Source: an uncultured Eubacteriales bacterium
GTDB lineage: Bacteria; Bacillota; Clostridia; Oscillospirales; Acutalibacteraceae
Reading direction: 5' to 3'
Assembly (NCBI GenBank): GCA_934726435.1
Contig: CAKVDR010000003.1
Location: 1-34,611, forward strand
Length of the DNA stretch: 34,611 nucleotides
The stretch's first letter is position 1; the number at the start of each line of letters is the position of its first letter. Under the pieces are notes generated by a model that did not search any database, had not been told where the DNA came from, and saw only the letters and a list, made by a program, of their open reading frames with translations. The position numbers and the translations under genes are program-made. Below, piece after piece: positions 16,518 through 24,690 of the stretch.

Positions 16518-17213
16518 TCACCCCACTCCGAGGTCTGTGTTGCTTATTAATATGTCAATCTGGCGGTCGTTTTTAATTTGGGGGTAAATTTCTTTGATGA
16601 ACTTCCCTATTAAAATTGGGTCGGGTGAAATTCTCGTTGAATTTTTAACGAAAACGCTAACGGTGAATCTTTCGAAATATTTTTTTGCAAGTTCAATGTC
16701 GTTTTTTATGGTTTCGAATTTTTGGCCCTTAACGCCAACGAGCAGGCAAACGCTGCTGAAATATTTTGAAACGTCTTCTGCGGTGATGTCTTCCGGGATG
16801 CCTTTGTTCCAGCTGGATCTTAGCTTGCCATTAAATGTTTCTATCCCTGTTCTGAATTTAACTTTTATTCCTTTGAATTTTTCTGCAAATTTTTCAAGCT
16901 TGTTTCTGTAAGCCCAGTGGACTTCGAACCAAAGCTCTTTTATGTTTTTTTCAAGGCATTTTTTATAAATTAAATCCAAGGTTTTGTCATCAAGTTCCAT
17001 TGCAGAACCCGAATTTATAACGTCTAAAACTCCGAATTCGCCTGTTATTTTCTCAATTACTTTGGAGTTTAATTTAAAAGGGTCTTCGCTTACATCTTCG
17101 AAATAGTCGCAGAATTTGCATTTTTTCCAAAAGCACCCTGAGCCTTGCAAGAGTATGAACTCTCGAGGGAATTTTTCAAGTATTTTTGAGTACCTTATTT
17201 CAACCTTTTTCAC
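16518..17213 (-). CDS. Small radical SAM-like protein with CX4CX2C motif, function unknown
   Basis: A 231-residue protein. Near the start GSGCFWKKCKFCDYF places Cys27, Cys32 and Cys35 as CX4CX2C, one residue longer than the CX3CX2C of ordinary radical SAM enzymes. The rest fits a short radical SAM barrel: NSGSAMELDD after the first strands, GIETFNGKLRSSWNKG with the ETFN turn seen in elongator- and MiaB-like enzymes, and an end ISNTDLGVG. The start is GTG at 17213, with GAGG eight bases upstream. A strong promoter precedes it and the rluD-type gene follows after four bases. It looks like a family I have seen as uncharacterised in Clostridia; the substrate is not known to me. Binding of a [4Fe-4S] cluster is inferred. 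Confidence 0.65.
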   Translation of the reverse strand: MKKVEIRYSKILEKFPREFILLQGSGCFWKKCKFCDYFEDVSEDPFKLNSKVIEKITGEFGVLDVINSGSAMELDDKTLDLIYKKCLEKNIKELWFEVHWAYRNKLEKFAEKFKGIKVKFRTGIETFNGKLRSSWNKGIPEDITAEDVSKYFSSVCLLVGVKGQKFETIKNDIELAKKYFERFTVSVFVKNSTRISPDPILIGKFIKEIYPQIKNDRQIDILISNTDLGVG

Positions 17214-17235
17214 TAAAAAACCTCTTTTTATTTTT

Positions 17236-17264
17236 ATTATAAATCACTGTGTGGTTGGCCGCAA
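17236..17264 (-). promoter_or_regulatory. SigA-type promoter of the radical SAM-like / rluD-type operon
   Basis: On the minus strand TTGCGG (17259-17264), 17-base spacer, perfect TATAAT (17236-17241), 22 bases before the GTG start. Confidence 0.7.
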
Positions 17265-17266
17265 GC

Positions 17267-17295
17267 ATTAAAAAAGCTTCTAAAAAAGAAGCTTT
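17267..17295 (-). terminator. Intrinsic terminator of the USP-domain gene
   Basis: A perfect 9-bp stem AAAGCTTCT/AGAAGCTTT (17273-17281 with 17287-17295, loop of five), followed on the minus strand by a T-run. The stem begins inside the stop codon of the upstream gene. Confidence 0.85.
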
Positions 17296-18718
17296 AGTTT
17301 TTCTTTGAATAAAGAAACATTGTGGCGTTTTCTGAATAATTTTTTATATTTTCGAAATTTGTTTCTGTGATGCGACTATCATTGCATTCGTACCATACTC
17401 CATTTTCATCTTTTGAATAAGCATAGTAGTGACCTTCGTTATTTTCTCCCAAATGGCAAACTATGCATTTGAGTTCGAATTCTTTGCCGTTTGATTTGTA
17501 AGTTTGAGGGATACTGTTGTTTCCTTTATTTGGAGTGCAAAAAATTTTGTAGTTTGCATCTTTAATTTCGCAGCCATGCAGAATAAAAGGGTTTTCCTCT
17601 GCTTTTGTGATGTCGCTGCTAATATTTTCTGTTGTAATAATGCTGATGCCAAGTGAATTGTAAGGTAAATCCAATTTAGTCAAAGTTTCGCTGGCATCTT
17701 GCTGTAATCCGCTTTGGCCGGGGTAGAGAATAGAAATAAAACTCCTTAGTTCGTTTGTTAATTTATCGTCTGAAGTTGTGCCAGTGCTGGTGTTAATAAT
17801 TTTCATCAAATTATTGAGATGTTTTATTTTGTCATTGCCATTTTCTTTTAAGTTTCCGTTTTTAATTTCAGGAATTTGGCGAACAAGCTGCAAAGCTGCA
17901 TTAAGATGGCAAGAAAAGCCAACATTTGGAAGACCCTTAAAAGAAGATAAGTTTTGTTTTAGCGGTTTGTTCGGTTGGGGTGTTTTATCAAAATCTGTTT
18001 TTTTGTCTTGCAGTATTTTTCGAATTTCAGATTCGATTTCCTGGGGAAAAATGTGGTGCAAAATATATAGAGGAATTAAATTGAAAAATTCTTTGTTAAA
18101 AAGCAAGCTTCTTATTTCTTTTAGGCTCAAAGTTTGCGGTTCGATTTGTTTTTCAATGAAGAAATTATTGAGTGTATTGCTTGTGCTACTATCTCTTAAT
18201 AAGGTATTTTTGAATTTTTTGCATGTTTCTTCGATTTGTTCTTCGTTTAAGTTTTTTAATATTTCATAATAAATTTTTTGAGTTTTAGATTTATCTAATT
18301 TTTCGTGGTTGTTTATTAAATAGTAAATTGTTGCTCCGAGCACAGAGGCTGATGTAACTCCCAGCAATGTCAAAAGTGTTGTCGAGATTATTTTCGTGGC
18401 TTTATTTTTGGTTTTTGGTGCTGCTTGAATGGGTGCACTTCCAAGAGAAAGTGCTGCCAACGTGGCTGCAAGTGGTTTTTTTATTTTATCGCTGAACGTT
18501 CCGCCGGAAACTGCACTTAAAGTTTCGTCTGTTAACTTTTCTCCAGATTTTTCTATCATCTCATTTATTCCTTCTTCAAAATCTTCTTTTGAAATACTGC
18601 TGTCAAGGCTTTTAAAAAGCTCGAATATTTCATTTATGGTTTCAAGTTTTATTAATTTTTTTGAAAGTTCTTTATCTTCAAAAATTTGGTTTATCGAATT
18701 TTGCATTTGTTTTGTCAT
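17294..18718 (-). CDS. Nif11-type GG leader fused to a USP-like (deubiquitinase-type) cysteine protease
   Basis: A 474-residue protein with an unusual order. Residues 1-73 match Nif11-type peptide leaders: INQIFEDKELSKKLIKLET, FELFKSLDSSISKEDFEEG and the end LTDETLSAVSGG with a double glycine at 72-73. Residues 76-100 look like a signal peptide (DKIKK, hydrophobic stretch, PIQA-AP). A membrane segment follows at about 110-136. The C-terminal domain (about 260-474) has the ubiquitin-specific protease boxes: GLPNVGFSCHLNAALQ with Cys270 (Cys box), GLQQDASETL (the QQDAxE block), and CHLGENNEGHYYAY with His430 and WYECNDSRI with Asn446/Asp447 (His box). The triad is thus complete. Bacteria lack ubiquitin, so a host protein or a ubiquitin-like fold is the likely target. 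It has its own promoter, AGGAGG site and terminator. No GG-peptidase transporter is in the window. Confidence 0.8.
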   Translation of the reverse strand: MTKQMQNSINQIFEDKELSKKLIKLETINEIFELFKSLDSSISKEDFEEGINEMIEKSGEKLTDETLSAVSGGTFSDKIKKPLAATLAALSLGSAPIQAAPKTKNKATKIISTTLLTLLGVTSASVLGATIYYLINNHEKLDKSKTQKIYYEILKNLNEEQIEETCKKFKNTLLRDSSTSNTLNNFFIEKQIEPQTLSLKEIRSLLFNKEFFNLIPLYILHHIFPQEIESEIRKILQDKKTDFDKTPQPNKPLKQNLSSFKGLPNVGFSCHLNAALQLVRQIPEIKNGNLKENGNDKIKHLNNLMKIINTSTGTTSDDKLTNELRSFISILYPGQSGLQQDASETLTKLDLPYNSLGISIITTENISSDITKAEENPFILHGCEIKDANYKIFCTPNKGNNSIPQTYKSNGKEFELKCIVCHLGENNEGHYYAYSKDENGVWYECNDSRITETNFENIKNYSENATMFLYSKKN

Positions 18719-18740
18719 TATAATACCTCCTAAACTCTTT

Positions 18741-18778
18741 TAAAATAAAAACGTGATATCTTTTTAATATGATACCAC
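18741..18778 (-). terminator. Terminator-like hairpin after the MORN gene
   Basis: An imperfect 8-bp inverted repeat (18753-18760 with 18771-18778, one mismatch, loop of 10), followed on the minus strand by GTTTTTATTTT. It lies 30 bases after the MORN stop. One arm contains the -10 box of the next gene, so an operator role is the alternative. Confidence 0.5.
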
Positions 18779-18797
18779 ATTTTTTTAAAACAATCAA
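18769..18797 (-). promoter_or_regulatory. SigA-type promoter of the USP-domain gene
   Basis: On the minus strand TTGATT (18792-18797), 17-base spacer, TATCAT (18769-18774), with a TG extension. The -10 lies inside one arm of the upstream terminator-like hairpin. Confidence 0.6.
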
Positions 18798-18807
18798 ATT
18801 TATGATT

Positions 18808-20310
18808 CTACATACTGCAAATTTCTATGCATTTTAGTTCCGTGCGTCCATCATTGAAGTAAAATCTTATGAAGTAATTATCAAGAATATATTTGTCGCA
18901 AGGAATTGATTTGACGTTGTTAATATTGATTCCAAGATGTGAGAAAACGGTTTTGTAGTAATCTGGGCAAGAGTAGTTAATTGATGAGAAAGGTTCACCC
19001 ATGACGGATCTTCTTTCAACTGCAGTGCTGTTTGCGCCCAAGCCCATGAAGGATTCTTTGGTTCCAAGAACAATTTTCTCGCAAACATATTCTCCTTTTT
19101 CGCTGTCAACTTTAAACACTATCGAAGCGTCAAGGTTGCGGTAAGTTACGATCATCTTGCCGTTTGTTTCAGTTTTGTAGGTTTCTTGACCGAATTCAGA
19201 AGCAACATCATCTGGGGATTTTCCAAGGTAAGCAATGTAGTCAATGCTATCAGAGCGGAAATCTCCTGAGAATAGTTCTGAGCCGAGTTTGTCGTAAGAA
19301 GTACCTTTGCCTTGGCGTTTTCCTTTTGAAAATTCGCCAGAGTAAATAATAACTGAAGTTGAGGTGTCATAGAGGCTTCCTTTTCCGTCGTAAACACCGT
19401 CTTTAAATTCTCCGGAGTAAACCACTGAGCCTGTGTCAAGGTCATAAAGGTTGCCAGTGCCGTTGTATACTCCTCTTTCAAAGTTGCCGGCATATTGCAG
19501 CGCTGTTCCGTTGTAAAGCTTACCCTCACCGCCGTAAACGCCATCTTTAAAGTTGCCTTCGTAGTGGATTGTTTTGCCGTCGCTGTTAAATTCCACTGCA
19601 TTGCCGTTTAAAACGTTGTTTTCATGCTGACCGTAGAATTTTTTAAGGCCTGTGTCAGGGTCGTATTCTGAGCCCATTCCGGAGCGTTGGCCAACTGCAA
19701 AATTACCGTCGTAGATTAATTTGCCAATGTTGTTATAAAGTTTGCCTTCGCCGTTGTAAAGATTGTTTGCGAAGTTACCTGTGTAAGTTAAAATACCTTC
19801 GGAATTATAAAGTTCGCCATCGCCGCTGTATTTTCCGCCTTCGAAGTTTCCTTTGTAAATTACTCTGCCTTGGGAATCATATTGAATTCCGATTCCTTTT
19901 GGGGCACCTTTTTCCAAATTGCCTTCAAAAACAAGTTTATCAGAAGTGTCAAAAACTCTGACTCTGCCTGTGAATTTGGAATATTTGAGTGTGTCAAGCC
20001 TTAAATTTGCCGTCCAGACTTTTCCTTCAGCCCAGGGTACGGCGTAGTAGACCAAAAAGTAACCCACAACGCCAATTCCTATAATGCTCATGCACACGAA
20101 TCTTTTTGAAAAATAAATTCCGAAAAATTGCCAGTAATTTTTTTTGCTTCTGGGGCGCGCCATGATATTTTGAAAGAACTTTTGAATTTTTTGCTGAATG
20201 AATTGAACCGCATTGTTTGCCGTATTTTGCAGCCGGACCAAGAATGTGGTCATTGCGGCAAGTTGAGTTTGAATCATTGTTGAAACTCTTGAAATTATAC
20301 CTTTAAACAT
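18808..20310 (-). CDS. Membrane-anchored MORN-repeat protein
   Basis: A 500-residue protein. Residues 1-69 are basic and helical, residues 70-91 are a membrane segment, and the rest should lie outside. From about 127 to 352 there are nine to ten MORN repeats of 22-25 residues, of the form YxGNFxxGxYxGxGxLY, for example YKGNFEGGKYSGDGELY. Residues 355-500 form another domain with two weak copies of a pattern like YLGKSPDDVASEFGQ and RRSVMGEPFSS, resembling small lipoprotein modules. MORN repeats build flat beta-sheets used as scaffolds or, in some phage and toxin settings, for binding. The gene follows the large receptor gene by 24 bases and is surely co-transcribed with it. Function is unknown; a scaffold or sensor partner is inferred. 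Confidence 0.85.
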   Translation of the reverse strand: MFKGIISRVSTMIQTQLAAMTTFLVRLQNTANNAVQFIQQKIQKFFQNIMARPRSKKNYWQFFGIYFSKRFVCMSIIGIGVVGYFLVYYAVPWAEGKVWTANLRLDTLKYSKFTGRVRVFDTSDKLVFEGNLEKGAPKGIGIQYDSQGRVIYKGNFEGGKYSGDGELYNSEGILTYTGNFANNLYNGEGKLYNNIGKLIYDGNFAVGQRSGMGSEYDPDTGLKKFYGQHENNVLNGNAVEFNSDGKTIHYEGNFKDGVYGGEGKLYNGTALQYAGNFERGVYNGTGNLYDLDTGSVVYSGEFKDGVYDGKGSLYDTSTSVIIYSGEFSKGKRQGKGTSYDKLGSELFSGDFRSDSIDYIAYLGKSPDDVASEFGQETYKTETNGKMIVTYRNLDASIVFKVDSEKGEYVCEKIVLGTKESFMGLGANSTAVERRSVMGEPFSSINYSCPDYYKTVFSHLGININNVKSIPCDKYILDNYFIRFYFNDGRTELKCIEICSM

Positions 20311-20334
20311 TCATATCCGTCCTATTCTTTAAAT

Positions 20335-23250
20335 TTATATAATGCAACCGGTGAAATATTTTCCGGCATCGGGGCTTTTCTCAAGTTTGTTTAATTCTTC
20401 GTCGCATAGCATCAAGTATTTTATGCTTACTTTGTCTTTTTCATTTACTCTTAGCACTTCTGCAAATACTTTTCGTGCTTTTTCAAATTCTGAATTCATG
20501 AATAGTTTAATGCCGTTTTCAAATGTTTCTTTCGTTGAGAGGTAAAGGTCTTTTGCGTATTTATTTTCAGTGCCATCGATTATTTGGTAAATATCTTCCG
20601 AATCGGTGTCAACCGGGCTTGCTGCACGGCCGATGTATCTATAGGTAAACGGAACATTTTCGTTTAGTGAATTTATTATATTTCCTGTTGCAACGTGGTT
20701 TATTCCAAGCAGCTTTATTCTGCTGTCGATGTTGAAAAGCTGCATGATTTCATCCGAAATTGCAATAACTCCTCTGCGGTCTTCATTTCCTGAAACACCG
20801 ATTAAAACTTCGCCCGAACCCAAGGTTATGTTCATTCTGCTTTTAATTTCTTCAGGCAAATCCACTTCTTTGAATTGTATCGAAGCGCTAAGGGCATCGA
20901 TGAAGCTACCAGGGAAGAAGATTATTGCGTCAAGGCCTGTGAATGTTTGAACAATGCCGTTGTTGTTTTCAACCACTTTAAAAAGCTCTTCGTAACTTTT
21001 GTTAACTGCGCTGAAGACTTCATTTTCTTTTTCGAAATCAAAGCAGCCTTTGCAAGAAACATTGAAACTGATGTAAACCACATTCATGTTTACTACTTTG
21101 TGTGAGTGAAGCTCAACTTGCGTGATTTTTTCTTTGTCTATTAATTTAAAAATTTCTTGCGGAACATATCTTAAATATTCTTTATTAAGTTTGATTAGGT
21201 TTGAAGTATATCGCTGTATTTTTTCAGACATTAAATTAAATGTTTGAGCAACGTCTGCGAGTTCGTCTTTTGTGGTTACTCTTATTCTTGTGTCCCACTT
21301 GCCTTTGCTCATGCTGTCGATTGCTTTTTCGATCTTTTTAAGAGGTCTTAAACACCATGCGATAACGAAACAAGCGAAAATTCCAATCAGAACTGTTATT
21401 ACGATTATAAGCGCTGAAGAATGCTTGAATATTTGCGTGAATTCGCGGGTTGTGTGGATGTCTTCATCGAGGAAGTTTCCAACCATTCCAACTACTGCGC
21501 CTTTGCTGTCTTTAATGGGAACAAAACTTGCCGAAATATTGCCGTAAACATCACGGAAGTTTGCGTGGTAGGATTCTGCATTATTTTTGGTGTCTGAAAG
21601 AGTTGACCAAGCTTTGTAGATTGCTTCGTTTTCGTCCTCTTCGAGCAAGTAGTCAACGAGTGCATAATTTAGCGGGATCATATCGGGTGAAGTGTATTTT
21701 AATTTATCATAAGATTCTGAGTTTACGCTATATTTTGTGTTAATTGTTGTGTAAAGTTTGCCGTAGCTTTCAATGTAAGTTACTAAGTAGTCGCTCGTGT
21801 CGCCTATGTTTATCGAGGCTTCTTTGTAGCCTTGTTGAAGTTCATCTTTGATTTTCAAATAGTCTGAATTCATGTAACCTGAAATATGGTTAAGGTTTGA
21901 AAATTCACTGCCGTTTATGATATTTGCGGCGGTTTTTGCGGCTCTTTCTTGGTTGGTTGCGAGCACACTCATGTATTCTTTAACGCCGTCACTCGTATTA
22001 ACGAAAATCAAAACACCCATTGAAATGAAAAATGCAGGAAGGAACATTGCAGTTATTCTAACTGCCAGAGGAATCCTTGTTATTTCAGTTTTCAAAAGGA
22101 ATCTAAATCCGAAATAAAGAGCAGCTCCTGCAACCATAACGCCTATCATAATTAAATATCCCCAAGGGAAGAGAGCCCCTCTTAAATCTGCAACTATGCG
22201 GTTTTGATCTGCACCAAATCTAACGTGGTAAGCTTTATCAAATGCTTTTGATGCAGCGTAGTAGTCATTTGATGAAATTGTTTTAATTGTGCGAACGTCT
22301 TTCATTTTCACGTTTAGGCCTGTCGAAAGTTCGCTGTCGAGGTCATAAAGGTTTTGGAGCATTCCGCTTTGAGTGTTTAACTTGTAGAATTTGCCGTTAA
22401 CGCAATCGCTGAAATAAAGGTTGTCGTTTGAGTCAACGCTCATTCCAACGATTTGGAAAGGCTTTTTGCTTAAAATATTCGAGCAATTTTCAAAGGTTCC
22501 TTCGTTGTTTGTTGCATAAAGCTCACCGTTTAAGGTTGAATAGTAAATTCTTCCGGTTGAAAGAACGCTCATGTCGCTAACCCATTCGTAGCTTTGGCTT
22601 GTTGTTGCAGCGCTTGTTTCAACTGTGAAACTTTTAATTTTCCTTGGGCTTTCGTTTGTGAGTGGGTCTGCGGTGATGATGCTATAAGTGTTGTTTTCGC
22701 AGGTTAAAATCGTTAATTTCTGCTCAACTATTTGAATTTTGCGAATGTAAGGCTCGGTTGGAGGATTAGCATCTTTCGAAAAATCTGTAGCAGCTATTTG
22801 TTTGATGTAGTTGCCGTTAGTGTCATACATCAAAACGGTTTCGCTCAATGTTGGATATAAAGACTTATCCGCGGCGGGAGCATTTAAATTCTTTTTTTGT
22901 TTGACGAAATAAAAGTTGCCTTTTGAGTCAACTTCAAGGTTGCTGTAGACATATGCACTTTTATCGTCGGATTTTTCCAGATTTATTTGAAATTTCGTTG
23001 CGCCGCTGGGGGAAACTTTTGTTATTTTGTAGGTGTCTTTATTTTCGTCTACGCCCAAAATGTAAACATTGCTTGAAGGGTCCATGTCTGAACTCAAAAA
23101 TGTTCCGAAATTTGGTCTGTTGACGAAATACTGAACTATAAAAGAGAAAACTATCAAGAAAACAATCATTATGCCGTATTTAACTTTTGGCTGAGAAATG
23201 AAATTTGCAAACTTGGTTAGGTTTTTTTCAACATTAACTTTCTTTTCCAT
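20335..23250 (-). CDS. Multi-domain membrane receptor: beta-propeller, Cache-like, HAMP, degenerate nucleotide cyclase
   Basis: A 971-residue protein with four membrane segments (about 26-43, 362-385, 395-417, 611-634). Residues 45-360 form a repeat-rich NHL/propeller-like part outside (YVYSNLEVDSKGNFYFVKQ, GMSVDSNDNLYFSD). Residues 420-605 are a Cache-like sensor (VYGNISASFVPIKDSKGAVVG). HAMP follows (635-690), then a class III adenylate/guanylate cyclase-like domain (715-893) and a TPR-like helical end. The cyclase metal sites are damaged: the first block reads VVYISFNVSC instead of having an Asp, and the second is FTGLDAIIFF. It probably binds ligand or partner rather than making cAMP. GAGGGG lies before the ATG. 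The MORN gene follows. Confidence 0.8.
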   Translation of the reverse strand: MEKKVNVEKNLTKFANFISQPKVKYGIMIVFLIVFSFIVQYFVNRPNFGTFLSSDMDPSSNVYILGVDENKDTYKITKVSPSGATKFQINLEKSDDKSAYVYSNLEVDSKGNFYFVKQKKNLNAPAADKSLYPTLSETVLMYDTNGNYIKQIAATDFSKDANPPTEPYIRKIQIVEQKLTILTCENNTYSIITADPLTNESPRKIKSFTVETSAATTSQSYEWVSDMSVLSTGRIYYSTLNGELYATNNEGTFENCSNILSKKPFQIVGMSVDSNDNLYFSDCVNGKFYKLNTQSGMLQNLYDLDSELSTGLNVKMKDVRTIKTISSNDYYAASKAFDKAYHVRFGADQNRIVADLRGALFPWGYLIMIGVMVAGAALYFGFRFLLKTEITRIPLAVRITAMFLPAFFISMGVLIFVNTSDGVKEYMSVLATNQERAAKTAANIINGSEFSNLNHISGYMNSDYLKIKDELQQGYKEASINIGDTSDYLVTYIESYGKLYTTINTKYSVNSESYDKLKYTSPDMIPLNYALVDYLLEEDENEAIYKAWSTLSDTKNNAESYHANFRDVYGNISASFVPIKDSKGAVVGMVGNFLDEDIHTTREFTQIFKHSSALIIVITVLIGIFACFVIAWCLRPLKKIEKAIDSMSKGKWDTRIRVTTKDELADVAQTFNLMSEKIQRYTSNLIKLNKEYLRYVPQEIFKLIDKEKITQVELHSHKVVNMNVVYISFNVSCKGCFDFEKENEVFSAVNKSYEELFKVVENNNGIVQTFTGLDAIIFFPGSFIDALSASIQFKEVDLPEEIKSRMNITLGSGEVLIGVSGNEDRRGVIAISDEIMQLFNIDSRIKLLGINHVATGNIINSLNENVPFTYRYIGRAASPVDTDSEDIYQIIDGTENKYAKDLYLSTKETFENGIKLFMNSEFEKARKVFAEVLRVNEKDKVSIKYLMLCDEELNKLEKSPDAGKYFTGCII

Positions 23251-23365
23251 ACAATCCCCTCACATTATTTTTTATTTCAAGCAAAATCACTGTATTTATG
23301 TTGTTTTTCTGAAAAATATATAAACTATACAAATATTTTCAGATTTTGTGATTTTACTTTTTTAA

Positions 23366-23394
23366 TTGACTTGTTTAATATAGTATATTATTAT
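23366..23394 (+). promoter_or_regulatory. SigA-type promoter of the kinase-like/LysM gene
   Basis: TTGACT (23366-23371), 17-base spacer, TATTAT (23389-23394), about 72 bases before the ATG at 23467. The region back to the divergent receptor gene (from 23251) is AT-rich; no clear promoter for the receptor was found in it. Confidence 0.65.
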
Positions 23395-23466
23395 AGAATA
23401 ATCGAGTCAAGTGTTATAAAAAATGTTTTATTTATTTATTTTTTCAAAACGAGGTGTGAGAAATAC

Positions 23467-24621
23467 ATGTCTAATATCAACAAAAGCTTAGATTATGTCT
23501 CAATGGCGTCGCTTTTTGAGGGCGAAGGTCTTAAAATTTTGGTTGCTTACAAAGGTGAAAAAAAGCTCGAAAATTTTTTTATTCTTAATGAATTTTCTTA
23601 CAATAACGAAAATTTAGAAAAATTTAAAATACTTTTTAACATGTTTAATTCACCGGAAAAGCCGAAAGATTTTGTCGATTTCTTTGTTGAAAATGAAAAA
23701 TTTTACGCCGTGTTTACTTATTTCCAAGAAGATAACATAACCAAAAAATACAGCAAAACCCTTAATACGTCACATTTCAACGAAAGATGCAAGATTCTTG
23801 AAAGTATTTTAATTTACTTTGAAAGCATTTATCGATTCCCCAGGTGCATTCTAGGCTGTCTTTCTGAGCCGGAAAATATAAGAGTTGATGAAGAAAAAAA
23901 TGTTCATTTTATTTATGATTTGCATAACATGGATAAATACAGTGATGAATCAAAAAGTTTAAATTTAATTTTCCAGAATATCGCACAGGTTATTTGTATT
24001 TTTCTAGAAACTGAGGTACAAGCTAAATTTAATAAAGAACTTCATATAGTTGTTGATAAGTGCAAAAGAGGAGTTTATAGTTCGATTCCTCAAATGACGG
24101 TAGAACTTAAAAGAGCTGAGAGAATCTCGATGAATAGTTCTTGGCTTTCTTATATTAAATACCAGCTTAACCTTAGAAAAGACAAAATAGCTAAAATATC
24201 CAAGATTTCAACTGCTTCGGTTATTGCTTTGGGTGCTATTTATCTTGTTTATAATAAACTAAATGAAGGCCAAAACGCGGGTACTGCGCCGACTATGGTT
24301 TCAATCGGAGGAGTTAATTATACGGGTGATACTCAAGATGAATCTGATAAAACTGTTTCAACTGAAAATGTTGACAATCAAACGGGAGAAGTTAAATCTG
24401 CGGATATAGTTCTTAGCCCTGGACTTGATATTCAGTATGAAGATTATATAGTTCAAAATGGTGACACCATAACCTCGATTTGCAATGATTATTATAAAGA
24501 CGAAAAGTTTGTGACGGCTGTTGCAAGCTTTAACGGACTTGATATTAACGATATGCTCACTGCAGGGTCTATTCTTAAATTACCCAACAGAACTGCCGTT
24601 GCGCTTTACACTTCAAAATAG
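23467..24621 (+). CDS. Membrane protein with degenerate kinase-like domain and LysM domain
   Basis: A 384-residue protein. Residues 15-215 resemble a protein-kinase fold: GCLSEPENIRVDEEKNVHFI (130-149) lines up with the HRDxKPEN catalytic loop, and YDL (150-152) with DFG. The catalytic Asp is absent and DFG is changed, so it would be a pseudokinase. The block GVYSSIPQMTVELKRAE resembles the last kinase helix. A membrane segment follows at about 246-263, then an acidic linker, then a LysM domain (327-374: YIVQNGDTITSICNDYY, ending ILKLPN) that should bind peptidoglycan outside. The ATG at 23467 is chosen for GAGGTG ten bases upstream; longer readings add 32 hydrophobic residues. An LCP gene follows. 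The pseudokinase assignment is by pattern only. Confidence 0.7.
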   Translation: MSNINKSLDYVSMASLFEGEGLKILVAYKGEKKLENFFILNEFSYNNENLEKFKILFNMFNSPEKPKDFVDFFVENEKFYAVFTYFQEDNITKKYSKTLNTSHFNERCKILESILIYFESIYRFPRCILGCLSEPENIRVDEEKNVHFIYDLHNMDKYSDESKSLNLIFQNIAQVICIFLETEVQAKFNKELHIVVDKCKRGVYSSIPQMTVELKRAERISMNSSWLSYIKYQLNLRKDKIAKISKISTASVIALGAIYLVYNKLNEGQNAGTAPTMVSIGGVNYTGDTQDESDKTVSTENVDNQTGEVKSADIVLSPGLDIQYEDYIVQNGDTITSICNDYYKDEKFVTAVASFNGLDINDMLTAGSILKLPNRTAVALYTSK

Positions 24622-24627
24622 TTTTCC

Positions 24628-24656
24628 TTGAAAAAAAATTAATAATAATTTAAAAT
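24628..24656 (+). promoter_or_regulatory. SigA-type promoter of the LCP gene
   Basis: TTGAAA (24628-24633), 17-base spacer, TAAAAT (24651-24656). It gives the LCP gene its own promoter seven bases after the previous stop. Confidence 0.65.
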
Positions 24657-24690
24657 GGAAGTTGTGAAAACATAGTTTATGGGGGAAAAA

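Noticed and set aside
19152..19961. Periodic DNA pattern that could be taken for a repeat array
   Set aside because: It is the coding sequence of the MORN repeats (22-25 codons each), too diverged at DNA level for a CRISPR or satellite array.
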